The notes under the pieces: generated by a model
What the model was told of the DNA's origin: nothing
The model's input: the letters and a program-made list of their open reading frames with translations, nothing else
Databases searched by the model: none
NCBI GenBank assembly: GCA_028692715.1
Contig: JAQUWU010000011.1
Span: 1 to 64,000, forward strand
Length of the DNA: 64,000 nucleotides
DNA from: Paludibacter sp.
GTDB lineage: Bacteria; Bacteroidota; Bacteroidia; Bacteroidales; Paludibacteraceae
Direction of reading: 5' to 3'
Translations under genes and position numbers: made by a program
Part shown: positions 1 through 9,426 of the stretch, piece by piece
How positions within the stretch are numbered: the stretch's first letter is position 1
How the letters are laid out: each line of letters begins with the position of its first letter

Positions 1-2
1 AT

Positions 3-307
3 GCTTTGAAATATAAATATGCACCCTTTATCCGAAAAAAATCTGTAGTGCCCAAACCACAAATTCAAAAAAATGATGTCGCTGAAATTTATAACTTTAT
101 GAACGGATAGCTGCAAAACGGGTTAAGTTGTTCGATTTGTCTGGCAAGTTAACAGCAGTGGCAAATTCAACATCACTACAAATTTCAGACAATAAACTTG
201 TGTGGAGTGATTCAAAAGTATTGGGAAAAATTAATTCAGGGGTCTATTTATGTGTAATCACGTATGATAATCACCAAACAAGTAGAGTTAATATCTTTAA
301 AAAGTAA
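3..307 (+). pseudogene. 3' remnant of a secreted protein with a Por-type C-terminal tail, frameshifted
   Basis: Two adjacent reading frames look like pieces of one protein. The first runs from the left edge to a TAG at 108-110 and includes the stretch KNDVAEIYNFMNG. The second is open from about 95 to a TAA at 305-307 and includes KRVKLFDLSGK and INSGVYLCVITYDN. The second stretch has the usual pattern of a type IX secretion (Por) sorting tail: a 'lfDlsGk' strand, then 'sGvYl.vi', then a basic end. No single frame joins the two halves, so either a one-base indel lies near 95-110 or the gene is decayed. The 5' part lies outside the window, so the catalytic or binding domain is unknown. Its position ahead of pectin enzymes suggests a polysaccharide-related protein, but that is inference. 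Confidence 0.45.
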
Positions 308-313
308 ATTTCT

Positions 314-1492
314 GTGAGAAAACCTGTAGTAGTTATATTATCATTATTTTTCTTCCTTTCAACTAATTTTGCCTGTAAGAAGTTCGATTACAAGGGTTGG
401 ACAATGCGTATTGTTAAATCAGAAATGACGCACAATCCTGAATTGTGGACATCGGATTTTGTAAAGAAACCTAGTTGGAATTATGCTCAGGCATTAGAGG
501 CTAAAGCTTTTTTTCAAATCTTTACTTTTACAGCTGATAAAAAATACTTTGACTATGTTCATGATTTTACGAATAAATTAGTAAACGATAGTGGAGAAAT
601 TATAAGTTATGAATTATCAAAGCATAATATTGATAATCTCAATGGCGGAAATATATTAATTGATGTTTACAATATAACAAAGGAAGATAAATACTTGAAA
701 GCCATTCAGCAGCTCCGCAAACAACTCGACACGCAACCACGTGTTTCAGAAGGGGCATTCTGGCATAAAAGTGTTTATCCTCATCAGGTTTGGTTGGATG
801 GATTATATATGGGCTCGCCATTCTATGCAAAACAGGCTTATACATTTCATCAAACGAGTGACTTCGATGATGTCGTCAAACAATTTATTGTTTGCGATAA
901 ATATACACTCGACCCAAAAACAGGCTTGAATTTTCATGGGTGGGACGAAAGTCGCACCCAAATTTGGGCAAATTCTCAAACTGGTCAATCACCGAACTTC
1001 TGGAGTAGGAGTATTGGTTGGTATGTAATGGCCATTGTAGATGTGTTAGATTATTTACCTGAGAATCATCCACAACGCCCGGAAATGATTAAGATTCTAA
1101 AAAGGGTTTGTACTTCTTTACTTCCCTATCAGGATAAAAAAACCGGCTTATGGTATCAGGTAACAAATTTCCCTAATCGTAAAGGAAATTATTTGGAATC
1201 AACCGGCACTACTATGTTTATTTATGCTATGGCAAAAGGGGCAAATAAAGGTTCCCTGCCCAAGAAATTTAGGAAAATTGCAGAGAATTCATTCCGGAAA
1301 TTTACAAAGAACTGTACTATAATAAATGAAGATGGAACAACTACAATTACTCGTTCTTGCATTGTGGCTGGTTTGGGAGGCTCTAAAAACAGAGATGGCT
1401 CATTTGAGTATTATATAAGTGAGCCAACCAGAAATGATGATCCAAAAGCCATTGGTCCATTCATTTTAGCCGGTTTGGAATTAAGTAACTAA
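314..1492 (+). CDS. GH105 unsaturated rhamnogalacturonyl/glucuronyl hydrolase, lipoprotein
   Basis: This 392-residue protein has the (alpha/alpha)6-barrel pattern of the GH88/GH105 (YteR) superfamily. That family removes the unsaturated uronic acid from the non-reducing end of oligosaccharides made by pectate or rhamnogalacturonan lyases. Family landmarks are WLDGLYMGSPF near residue 162, containing the likely catalytic Asp, and FWSRSIGWYVMAI near residue 230. The N-terminus is hydrophobic and ends in STNFAC, a lipobox-like site, so it is probably a periplasmic or outer-membrane lipoprotein. The only start that retains this signal peptide is GTG at 314; the next in-frame ATG lies after it. 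It is followed 17 bases later by the GH28 gene and likely shares its transcript. The family call is firm; the exact substrate (rhamnogalacturonan or another uronide) is inferred. Confidence 0.88.
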   Translation: MRKPVVVILSLFFFLSTNFACKKFDYKGWTMRIVKSEMTHNPELWTSDFVKKPSWNYAQALEAKAFFQIFTFTADKKYFDYVHDFTNKLVNDSGEIISYELSKHNIDNLNGGNILIDVYNITKEDKYLKAIQQLRKQLDTQPRVSEGAFWHKSVYPHQVWLDGLYMGSPFYAKQAYTFHQTSDFDDVVKQFIVCDKYTLDPKTGLNFHGWDESRTQIWANSQTGQSPNFWSRSIGWYVMAIVDVLDYLPENHPQRPEMIKILKRVCTSLLPYQDKKTGLWYQVTNFPNRKGNYLESTGTTMFIYAMAKGANKGSLPKKFRKIAENSFRKFTKNCTIINEDGTTTITRSCIVAGLGGSKNRDGSFEYYISEPTRNDDPKAIGPFILAGLELSN

Positions 1493-1509
1493 TTTTTTTA
1501 CTACATATT

Positions 1510-3159
1510 ATGAATAAAATTTATAGAATAACTATTTCAATAGCATTTTTTTTATTAGTATATTCGTTTGGTGTAGATGCTGCTACAACAAAATGTTATA
1601 AATATCTGTATAAAGATTTACCCTTTGAAATGCCGGTACTTAAACAACCAAAGTTCCCCCGAAATCAGGTTTCAATTGTCGATTTTGGTGGAGTTTCCGA
1701 TGGAATTACTTTAAATACCGATGCTTTTTCTAATGCAATTGATTTTTTATCGAAGAAAGGTGGGGGAACATTAAATATCCCTATAGGTATTTGGTTTACT
1801 GGCCCTATTACTTTTAAATCGAATATAAACTTACATCTGGAAAAAGGATCACTCATTTTGTTTTCTCCCGATAAAAAATTATATCCATTAGTTGATATTA
1901 TTTTTGAAGGATTAGATACTTATCGTTGTCAATCGCCTATCTCTGGTCGCAACTTGACAAATGTAGCTATCACCGGCGAAGGATCTATTGATGGCAACGG
2001 ACAGTACTGGAGAGCATTATCGAAGCGAAAAGTTACTGAAAGTGAATGGAAGGAATTTACTTCAAAAGGAGGAGTCTTTGCCCGGCCAGACTCATGGGTC
2101 CCATCGAAACAATTCTTAAAAGGACAGGAAATATCGGAGATGAACGTACCTGAAACATTAAAAAGTATAGAAGATTTTGAAGCAGTACATGACTTTTTGA
2201 GACCAGTAATGGTGAGCTTTTACGAGTGTAAAAATGTATTGTTACAAGGTGTTTTATTTCAAAATTCTCCTGCTTGGAATTTACACCCATTGATGTGCGA
2301 AAATGTAATTGTTGATAATGTAAATGTACGTAATCCGAGTTATTCTCAGAATGGAGACGGAATTGATTTAGAATCATGTAAAAATTCAATTATTGTAAAT
2401 TCTACTTTCGACTGTGGTGATGACGGAATTTGTATTAAAAGTGGTAAAGATGAGGATGGTCGCAGACATGGACGTCCTTGCGAGAATTTGATTGTTGAAA
2501 ATTGTACTGTTTTTAAAGGTCATGGTGGTTTTGTCGTAGGAAGTGAAATGTCTGGAGGCGTACGCAATATCAAAGTGTCTAATTGTTCATTCCTTGGTAC
2601 CGACGTCGGTTTACGTTTTAAAAGCAAACGAGGAAGAGGTGGACTTGTAGAGAATATATACGTTGATAATATTACCATGATGAATATTGTAACAGAACCA
2701 CTTCTTTTCGATTTGTTTTATGGTGGAAAATCTGCTTCAGAAGCATTAGCAGATGATGAAATTTTGGATACAACGGGTCATATTCCGTCAGTTGATGAAA
2801 CTACACCCTCATTTCAAAATATTTATATTAAGGATATAAATTGTAGTAATGCTCGCAGAGCAATGTATTTCAATGGTTTGCCCGAAATGAATATTAAAAA
2901 CATAAATGTTGAAAATGTAAACATTACATCTTCATTAGGGGCTGAGCTTTGTGAATCGGATGGCATTAAATTCAGAAACATACATATAAATTCCGAAAGT
3001 GAACCAGCCTTAAAACTATATAATGTGAAAAATTTCGATCTGTCAGGATTTTCATTTCCTGATAAAATGAAAGACGTAGTTATTATTGGAGGCTCTGAAA
3101 ACAAAAATATAAATTTACCTAACACCTTACAAAAAGAAAGCATTTCTTATTCAAAGTGA
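1510..3159 (+). CDS. GH28 polygalacturonase (probable exo-type)
   Basis: This 549-residue right-handed beta-helix enzyme belongs to GH28, which hydrolyses alpha-1,4-galacturonic acid links in pectin. The family signature appears in order: GDGIDLESC near residue 285, CGDDGICIKSG near 303 (catalytic Asp pair), GHGGFVVGSEMSGG near 335, and RFKSKRGRGG near 370. The N-terminus (IAFFLLVYSFGVDA) is a cleavable signal peptide. The long insert between residues 170 and 235 and the overall length are typical of Bacteroidetes exo-polygalacturonase-like members. It ends in TGA at 3157-3159. It lies directly after the GH105 gene and before a pectate lyase, fitting a pathway in which backbone oligomers are trimmed in the periplasm. 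Exo rather than endo action is inferred from length and context only. Confidence 0.9.
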   Translation: MNKIYRITISIAFFLLVYSFGVDAATTKCYKYLYKDLPFEMPVLKQPKFPRNQVSIVDFGGVSDGITLNTDAFSNAIDFLSKKGGGTLNIPIGIWFTGPITFKSNINLHLEKGSLILFSPDKKLYPLVDIIFEGLDTYRCQSPISGRNLTNVAITGEGSIDGNGQYWRALSKRKVTESEWKEFTSKGGVFARPDSWVPSKQFLKGQEISEMNVPETLKSIEDFEAVHDFLRPVMVSFYECKNVLLQGVLFQNSPAWNLHPLMCENVIVDNVNVRNPSYSQNGDGIDLESCKNSIIVNSTFDCGDDGICIKSGKDEDGRRHGRPCENLIVENCTVFKGHGGFVVGSEMSGGVRNIKVSNCSFLGTDVGLRFKSKRGRGGLVENIYVDNITMMNIVTEPLLFDLFYGGKSASEALADDEILDTTGHIPSVDETTPSFQNIYIKDINCSNARRAMYFNGLPEMNIKNINVENVNITSSLGAELCESDGIKFRNIHINSESEPALKLYNVKNFDLSGFSFPDKMKDVVIIGGSENKNINLPNTLQKESISYSK

Positions 3160-3391
3160 TATTAAGTAGGGTTGCTTTTTGAAATATTAAACTAAATAAT
3201 ATCATTTTTTGCTAGTTAAAACGAAGCGAAAACAAAATTAAACAAAGAAATAATATTATATTGCAGTTTTTTATAGGTGTAATTTAAATTAATATATAAA
3301 TTAACTATTTATTCTAAAACGACTTAAATCAATAATCCTTTTACATTTAACAGTTTGTGTGAGCAGCTAAATATATCACAAAATAAATTCA

Positions 3392-4903
3392 ATGAAAAAT
3401 CTCAAATTTCTCCCTCTTTTAGTTTTGATGTTTATTACATCTCTTTCATTTTCTCAAACACCTGCTTTTCCTACAGCTGAGGGTTATGGTAAATATGCTG
3501 CAGGAGGTCGTGGTGGTCAGGTAGTTTTTGTTGAAAACCTTGATGATTACATAGCATATAATAATATTCAAACTCCAATTCCCGGAAGTTTTCGTTGGGC
3601 GCTGACTCAATATCCCGGACAACCTTTGACAGTAATTTTCAGGGTTTCAGGTACTATTAAGTTGAAACCATATATTGTAAGTGGCAAAAACCAGAATGAT
3701 ATAAGATGCCAACGTCCTAATCTGACTATTGCCGGACAAACGGCTCCCGGTGAAGGAATTTGTATTAGAAATTCTAAAGTTAATCTTGGAGGATCGGTTG
3801 ATTTAATTGTGCGAAATATGAGATTTCGGATTGGAGAAAATGCTGCAGATAGTACTTTTATTCCCGGAGGATCTATAGGTATTGAGAATGCAACTAATCT
3901 TATCCTTGATCATTGCGTTTTTGGTTGGTCCGGTGAAGAAAATATAACTATGTACGACAATCGCTTTTCTACTGTACAATGGTCGGTAATGCACGAAGGA
4001 TTGTATGATGATGGACATGGAAAAGGGAATAGAAGTTATGGTGGACAATGTGGTGGTGTAAATGCGACTTGGCATCATAATCTTTTTGCACACAATTATT
4101 CACGCTCACCACGTCTAAATGGTGCGCGGACTAATAACGAAGTGAAAGTATTTATTGAGTTTATAAATAATGTAAACTATAACTGGGGGCGCTCTGGTGC
4201 TGCTTATGGTGGAGAATCGTTTCCCGGAGTAACAAGATCACATACCTGTAATTACGTAGGCAACTATTTCAAACCCGGACCTGCTACCGATGGAAATAAA
4301 GTGTTTTTCAATGTAAATATTGTTGCAGACGCAAATTTTCCTAAATGGTATGTTGCTGGCAATAAAATGGTAGGCTCTACAGCGTTGGATGCCGATAATT
4401 GGGCCGGTATGACAATTTCGTGGAACAAAGCAGGAACCATTGCCGATATAAAATCTGACACCCTGTTATTACCTCCCTCAAACATTGTTTCTGGTGGTAA
4501 ATGGATTGAATATGCACCTTATAAAATAAATATTCAAACGGCTGACGAAGCGTTTCAATCTGTATTGGATAAATCAGGGACAATAAACCGCGATTCAGTT
4601 GAGCGTCGTGTAATTAGAGAAGTGAAAACAGGAACTGCTATTTATAAAGCTTCTTTGGGTAGATGGGGTATTATAGATAAATCCTTTGATGCAGAGGGGT
4701 TTATGAAGTATGCTGATGTGCAAGCTCCTGTGGATAACGACCGTGATGGAATGGCTGATGAATGGGAATTGGCAAATGGTTTGAATCCGGTTGTCCCTGA
4801 TGATAGAAATATGACTACAGCTGATGGTTATACCGCTTTAGAGGTCTATTTAAATAGTTTGATGGGTGAAGATATTCCACATAATTTTGTGTCAGGTTTG
4901 TAA
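3392..4903 (+). CDS. PL1 pectate lyase
   Basis: This 503-residue secreted protein matches polysaccharide lyase family 1, which cleaves homogalacturonan by beta-elimination and leaves unsaturated ends. After a signal peptide (LVLMFITSLSFSQ) comes the AEGYGKYAAGGRGG opening typical of Bacteroidetes PL1 proteins. The beta-helix core contains LILDHCVFGWSGEEN near residue 172 and WHHNLFAHNYSRSPRL near 230; the Arg in the last motif is the family's catalytic base. The C-terminus carries a Ca-binding-like run, DNDRDGMADEWELANGLNP, that is common in this group. The products would be substrates for the upstream GH105 enzyme. A 232-bp AT-rich gap precedes the gene, so it may have its own promoter, although I see no exact TAnnTTTG box there. 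Confidence 0.9.
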   Translation: MKNLKFLPLLVLMFITSLSFSQTPAFPTAEGYGKYAAGGRGGQVVFVENLDDYIAYNNIQTPIPGSFRWALTQYPGQPLTVIFRVSGTIKLKPYIVSGKNQNDIRCQRPNLTIAGQTAPGEGICIRNSKVNLGGSVDLIVRNMRFRIGENAADSTFIPGGSIGIENATNLILDHCVFGWSGEENITMYDNRFSTVQWSVMHEGLYDDGHGKGNRSYGGQCGGVNATWHHNLFAHNYSRSPRLNGARTNNEVKVFIEFINNVNYNWGRSGAAYGGESFPGVTRSHTCNYVGNYFKPGPATDGNKVFFNVNIVADANFPKWYVAGNKMVGSTALDADNWAGMTISWNKAGTIADIKSDTLLLPPSNIVSGGKWIEYAPYKINIQTADEAFQSVLDKSGTINRDSVERRVIREVKTGTAIYKASLGRWGIIDKSFDAEGFMKYADVQAPVDNDRDGMADEWELANGLNPVVPDDRNMTTADGYTALEVYLNSLMGEDIPHNFVSGL

Positions 4904-5027
4904 TTGAATAAAATGTTTAAGGTCTCAGTACATCCTTAATGTAAACGATGTCTCCGGCAATTTAAAGCAGTTTAAAATATATAGAGATTAATTAGAAATT
5001 GAAACTATAACAATAAAATTTATATTT

Positions 5028-6566
5028 ATGAAAATTGAAAAATCAGTTAACAAAATGCTACTTAAAAGCTTGTTTGTATTAGTGTTATTGTCGTTTACGG
5101 CAATGGCGTCGGCAGCTAAATGTACTGTAAAGAAATGGGATGTTTATAATGTAGAATTAAAAGGTCCAACAGTTGGTAATCCATTTGCAGATGTTCAACT
5201 TTCTGCTGTTTTTAAAAATGGACAAAAGGAACTTAAAGTTCCGGGTTTTTATGATGGCAATGGAAAATATATTATTCGTTTTAGTCCAGATGCTACCGGA
5301 AAATGGTCGTACGAAACCAAAAGTAATGTGGCCGAACTAAACGGTAAAAAAGGTTCAGTAAAATGTGTTAAACCATCGAAATCGAACCATGGCCCTGTAG
5401 TCGAAGATAAAACATTTTATGTAAAATACGCAGATGGTACACCCTGTTTTTCAGTTGGAACAACTTGTTACCAATGGATTAGCCAGTCCAAAGAATTACA
5501 GGACTTGACCATGAAAACGCTTGCTTCAGCTCCGTTTAACAAAATTCGTATGTGTATTTTTCCTAAATGGTATATTTATAACAGAACAGAACCTGCTATG
5601 GCAGCTTATGCAAATGTAACAGATACAACCTATGATTTTACAAAATTCAATCCTGCTTTTTGGCAAAATATGGAAAAGCGTATTGTTGAACTTGGAAAAT
5701 TAGGCATTGTCGCAGATATTGTTTTGTTTCATCCATATGATAAATGGGGTTTCGCTACAATGACTAAAGCGCAAGACGATAGCTATATACGTTATGCAAT
5801 TGCTCGTTTGGCTCCATATCATAATGTTTGGTGGGCTATTGCAAATGAATATGATTTTATGACAGTACCACCAAGAGAAAATCATGCTGGGAATAAAAAC
5901 GTAGAAGATTGGGATCGATTTTTCTCAATTTTACAAAATGAAGATCCTTACAATAGATTCCGCAGTATTCATAACGGACATGTTTGGTACGACCATACTA
6001 AAGATTGGGTAACTCATGCCAGTATTCAAAGCTCAAATCTCGAAAAAGGAATTGATTTAAGAAATAAATACCAGAAACCGGTTGTGTTTGATGAATGTAA
6101 ATATGAGGGAAATATAGAAAAAGGATGGGGCGCATTGTCGGCTCAACAAATGGTGGAACGTTTCTGGTGGGGAGCTATGAATGGTTGTTATGTTGGACAT
6201 GGTGAGTGTATTAAAGCTCCGGGCGATATTCTATGGTGGGGAAAAGGTGGCGAACTTCACGGAGAAAGTCCGGTTCGTATTGCATATTTCCGTAGAATTA
6301 TGGAGGCATTGCCTTTCGATGAAATGACTCCACTTCAACTGAATAAAAATCTATATGAGTTATCAAAATCCGGTGAAGTGTATATGGTTTATGCATTGAA
6401 AGCAGGTCCGATAAAAATTAATCTTGATGGTAATAATGATTACACTGTGGAATCGATTGATACCTGGAATATGAAATCTGAAGTACTCAAAACAGTGAAA
6501 CCTGGTGAGTTTAGCTATGATGCTACTAGCGATGATACTTTACTTAAAATTACAGTTAAAAAATAA
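5028..6566 (+). CDS. DUF5060/TIM-barrel glycosidase, copy 1
   Basis: This 512-residue exported enzyme has an N-terminal signal peptide (FVLVLLSFTAMASAA), an Ig-like DUF5060 domain (about residues 35-120, with GFYDGNGKYIIRFSPD) and a TIM-barrel domain of the DUF4038/apiosidase-like type, ending in a small beta domain. The two likely catalytic glutamates of a clan-A retaining fold are in WWAIANEYDFM (Glu near 273) and VVFDECKYEGN (Glu near 356). Relatives occur in pectin and hemicellulose loci, but I cannot assign a bond or CAZy family with certainty. It is the first of three paralogues in 6 kb and is most like copy 2 in the core. A hairpin with a 9-bp stem follows. The start was chosen because it keeps the signal peptide. 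Confidence 0.78.
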   Translation: MKIEKSVNKMLLKSLFVLVLLSFTAMASAAKCTVKKWDVYNVELKGPTVGNPFADVQLSAVFKNGQKELKVPGFYDGNGKYIIRFSPDATGKWSYETKSNVAELNGKKGSVKCVKPSKSNHGPVVEDKTFYVKYADGTPCFSVGTTCYQWISQSKELQDLTMKTLASAPFNKIRMCIFPKWYIYNRTEPAMAAYANVTDTTYDFTKFNPAFWQNMEKRIVELGKLGIVADIVLFHPYDKWGFATMTKAQDDSYIRYAIARLAPYHNVWWAIANEYDFMTVPPRENHAGNKNVEDWDRFFSILQNEDPYNRFRSIHNGHVWYDHTKDWVTHASIQSSNLEKGIDLRNKYQKPVVFDECKYEGNIEKGWGALSAQQMVERFWWGAMNGCYVGHGECIKAPGDILWWGKGGELHGESPVRIAYFRRIMEALPFDEMTPLQLNKNLYELSKSGEVYMVYALKAGPIKINLDGNNDYTVESIDTWNMKSEVLKTVKPGEFSYDATSDDTLLKITVKK

Positions 6567-6608
6567 TTTATTGTTAGTTCTTACAATAAACTAGAAAATT
6601 TAAAATAG

Positions 6609-6637
6609 GGGTAGGAAGGGTTATATTTCCTACCCTT
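6609..6637 (+). terminator. Hairpin after GH copy 1
   Basis: GGGTAGGAA at 6609-6617 pairs with TTCCTACCC at 6627-6635, with a 9-nt loop. A short TT stretch rather than a long T-run follows. It lies 43 bases after the glycosidase stop and 99 bases before the next start, so it is a plausible terminator or processing hairpin that separates the expression levels of the two genes. Confidence 0.55.
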
Positions 6638-6735
6638 ATTTGCTATAGTTTGTATTGACCTTGTTTTGTCAATTCAAAAGAATATATTTCTAATTAGTAG
6701 TCATTATAACGCATATAATAAAATCTTATAAAATC

Positions 6736-7587
6736 ATGGAAAAGAAACCTTCAATTGGATTAGTAATGAAATCACTTCAAGCAGAATTTTTTCAGGAAAT
6801 GAAAAAAGGAGCATTGGAATTTGCTGAAAAACAAAATGGATTTGAGTTGGTAACTGTAGGAACGTCAACTCAAACAGAAATTGATTTACAAATTCAACTT
6901 ATTGACTCTTTAATTGAAAAGAAAGTTGATGCAATGGTAGTAGTTCCTATCGACTCAAAGGCATTAGTTCCTGTTGTAATAAAGGCTGTAAAAACAGGAA
7001 TAAAAGTAATCAATATCGACATTAAACTGGATGAAGATTTATTGAAAGAAAATAATATTGAACTGACTTATGTAGGTCCTGATAACGAAACCGCGTCCAA
7101 AATGGTAGGCGATGTTTTGGCAAAGAAATTAGGCAAAGGAGCAAAAGTGATTTTAATTGAAGGCTTGTCGGTTGCTGAAAATGCGCAACAACGTAAACAA
7201 GGATTCTTGAAATCGATTGCAGAATACCAACTAAACTTAGTTGCTTCTGAAGCTGCCGATTGGGAAACAGGAAAAGCTGAGCAGGTTTTTGAAAAACTAT
7301 TTAAAGCCAATGCGGATATCGAAGGTGTATTCTGTAGTAACGATGCAATGGCATTAGGGGTATTAAAAGTATTGGAAAAAAACCAAAAAACCGGAAAAAT
7401 TCAGGTTGTTGGCTTCGATAACGATGCAGCTGTTCAACCACTACTTAAATCAGGAGCACTTCTAGCTACAATTGACGCTTATGGATCTCAAATGGCAGTT
7501 CAGGGAATTGAATATGCACTGAAAGTACTTGGTGGAATGGAAAACAAAGGTTCGTATAGTACTAAGTTTGATTTAGTAAAGAATTAA
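6736..7587 (+). CDS. RbsB-like sugar-binding protein without signal peptide, copy A
   Basis: This 283-residue protein is a type I periplasmic-binding fold (Peripla_BP_4, ribose-binding-protein family). The pattern runs through PSIGLVMKSLQAEFFQEM at the start, VVPIDSKALVPVV near 75, VGPDNETASKMVGDVLA near 112, GVFCSNDAMALGVL near 200 and VVGFDNDAAVQPLLKSGAL near 230. These normally line the sugar pocket. Unlike transport-type members, it starts straight at the first beta strand, with no signal peptide and no lipobox. The upstream in-frame sequence has no start before a stop at 6691-6693. It also has no helix-turn-helix, so it is not a complete LacI regulator. No ABC permease or ATPase is present. 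It should be cytoplasmic, with an unknown role, perhaps sugar sensing. It follows GH copy 1. Confidence 0.8.
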   Translation: MEKKPSIGLVMKSLQAEFFQEMKKGALEFAEKQNGFELVTVGTSTQTEIDLQIQLIDSLIEKKVDAMVVVPIDSKALVPVVIKAVKTGIKVINIDIKLDEDLLKENNIELTYVGPDNETASKMVGDVLAKKLGKGAKVILIEGLSVAENAQQRKQGFLKSIAEYQLNLVASEAADWETGKAEQVFEKLFKANADIEGVFCSNDAMALGVLKVLEKNQKTGKIQVVGFDNDAAVQPLLKSGALLATIDAYGSQMAVQGIEYALKVLGGMENKGSYSTKFDLVKN

Positions 7588-7649
7588 TTTTTTAGGTTTA
7601 TTGTCTGAATTCTTTCTAATTCTAAGGGGAAACCTACCAATTGTAACAT

Positions 7650-7704
7650 TTGAGAGCCGGTGTTGGCTCATATTTCTGTGAAATTCACTACTCCCGGCTC
7701 TCAA
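7650..7704 (+). promoter_or_regulatory. Long hairpin in the leader of GH copy 2
   Basis: An 11-bp perfect inverted repeat, TTGAGAGCCGG at 7650-7660 and CCGGCTCTCAA at 7694-7704, encloses a 33-nt loop that itself holds the near-palindrome GTGAAATTCAC at 7678-7688. It lies 62 bases after binding-protein copy A and 44 bases before the start of GH copy 2. There is no T-run, so it could be a leader structure, an operator or a weak terminator. The GC-rich stem stands out in an AT-rich region. Confidence 0.45.
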
Positions 7705-7747
7705 CATTACAACTTAAACATAAATTTAACTAAAAAATACATATAAC

Positions 7748-9289
7748 ATGAAAAGCAAAAAGTCAAATCAGAAAATGCTGAAAATAAGTTTACTTATGTT
7801 TGTGTTATTGTTTTTTACAGCAATAATTTCAGCTGCAAACTCTACTGTTAAAAGGTGGGGCGTTTTTTCGGTTGAACTTCAAGGACCAAGTTTGGGTAAT
7901 CCTTTTACTGATGTTCAACTTTCAGCCGTATTTAAAAATGGCAAAAAAGAACTTAAAGTACCCGGATTTTATGATGGTAATGGCAAATACATTATACATT
8001 TAAGTCCAGATAAAGAAGGTACATGGACATACAAAACTGAAAGTAATGTTGCAGAACTTGCAGGCAAAACAGGAAAGATTAAATGCGTTAAACCTGATAA
8101 AGAAAATCATGGTGCGGTAGAAGTTGATAAAACATTTTATTTAAAATATGCTGATGGTACTCCTCATTTTTCTGTAGGCACAACTGCTTACCAATGGGTA
8201 AGCCAATCGAAAGAATTGCAGGACTTGACCATGAAAACACTTGCTTCTGCTCCTTTCAATAAAATTCGTATGTGTATCTTTCCAAAATGGTATACATACA
8301 ACAGAACTGAGCCTGCTATGGCAGCCTATGAAAATGTAACAGACACTACTTATGATTTTACTAAATTCAATCCTGTTTTTTGGCGAAATTTAGAAATGCG
8401 CATTGTTGAACTTGGTAAATTAGGTATCGAAGCTGATATTATTTTGTTCCATCCTTATGACAAATGGGGTTTTGCAACTATGACTAAATCTCAGGACGAT
8501 AGCTATATACGTTATGCAATTGCTCGTCTTTCTGCTTACCATAATGTGTGGTGGGCTGTTGCAAATGAATATGATTTTATGATAGTACCAGTAACGGGAA
8601 ATCATGTAGGAAATAAAGATAAAGAAGATTGGGATCGATTTCTGTCCATTTTACAAAATGAAGATCCTTACCAACGATTACGTAGTATTCATAATGGTCA
8701 CGACGTATGGTACGATCATACCAAACCCTATATTACTCATGCAAGTGTTCAAAGTTCATTTCTTGAGAAAGGGATAGGGTTAAGAAATAAATACCAGAAG
8801 CCAATTATTTTTGATGAATGTAAATATGAAGGCAATATTGAAAGAGCCTTTGGAAGCTTGTCTGGGCAGAAAATGGTGGAGCGCTTTTGGTGGGGTGCTA
8901 TGAATGGTTGTTATGTTGGTCATGGGGAGTGTATTAAAGCTCCGGACGACATCCTCTGGTGGGGAAAAGGTGGAGAACTTCATGGCGAGAGTCCGGTTCG
9001 TATTGCTTATTTCCGCAAAATTATGGAATCATTGCCTTTTGCTGAAATGACTCCGGTTCAATTGAACAAAGATGTGTATGAACTTTCAAAAGAGGGTGAA
9101 GTTTATTTAGTGTATGCCCTAAAAGCAAGCCCTATAAAAATTACACTTGCCGGAAATAAAGAGTACACAGTTGAATCAATCGATACCTGGAATATGAAAT
9201 CAGAAGTACTTAAAACAGTACAACCAGGAGAATTTACCTACGATGCTCCAAGCGATGACTTTTTACTGAAAATTACAGCAGTGAAATAA
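7748..9289 (+). CDS. DUF5060/TIM-barrel glycosidase, copy 2
   Basis: This 513-residue paralogue of the gene at 5028 has the same layout: signal peptide (LMFVLLFFTAIISAA), DUF5060 Ig-like domain, TIM-barrel domain and short C-terminal beta domain. The likely acid/base and nucleophile glutamates are both kept, in WWAVANEYDFM near residue 273 and IIFDECKYEGN near 356. The barrel is very close to copy 1: the segment around NRTEPAMAAYENVTDTTYD is almost the same. The signal peptide instead matches copy 3 better, with SNQKMLKISLLMFVLL against SNPKMIKIGLLMFVLL. This mosaic pattern suggests successive duplications or gene conversion. The substrate is unknown; the pectin setting suggests a side-chain or backbone glycosidase. 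Confidence 0.78.
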   Translation: MKSKKSNQKMLKISLLMFVLLFFTAIISAANSTVKRWGVFSVELQGPSLGNPFTDVQLSAVFKNGKKELKVPGFYDGNGKYIIHLSPDKEGTWTYKTESNVAELAGKTGKIKCVKPDKENHGAVEVDKTFYLKYADGTPHFSVGTTAYQWVSQSKELQDLTMKTLASAPFNKIRMCIFPKWYTYNRTEPAMAAYENVTDTTYDFTKFNPVFWRNLEMRIVELGKLGIEADIILFHPYDKWGFATMTKSQDDSYIRYAIARLSAYHNVWWAVANEYDFMIVPVTGNHVGNKDKEDWDRFLSILQNEDPYQRLRSIHNGHDVWYDHTKPYITHASVQSSFLEKGIGLRNKYQKPIIFDECKYEGNIERAFGSLSGQKMVERFWWGAMNGCYVGHGECIKAPDDILWWGKGGELHGESPVRIAYFRKIMESLPFAEMTPVQLNKDVYELSKEGEVYLVYALKASPIKITLAGNKEYTVESIDTWNMKSEVLKTVQPGEFTYDAPSDDFLLKITAVK

Positions 9290-9331
9290 TAGTAGAAAAG
9301 GAGTTAAGTCATTTGACAATAATAATGTTGT

Positions 9332-9371
9332 ATTTTGAATCTGCCTGAACACAGATTGGCAGATTCAAAAT
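9332..9371 (+). terminator. 14-bp hairpin between GH copies 2 and 3
   Basis: ATTTTGAATCTGCC at 9332-9345 pairs perfectly with GGCAGATTCAAAAT at 9358-9371 around a 12-nt loop. It begins 43 bases after the stop of copy 2 and ends 55 bases before the start of copy 3. No T-run follows, so termination is possible but not certain. It may instead protect or process the transcript, or be an operator. Confidence 0.5.
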
Positions 9372-9426
9372 AAATATTATTTCAAAATTTCAAGCTTAAT
9401 AAATATTTACTCAAATAAATCAATTC

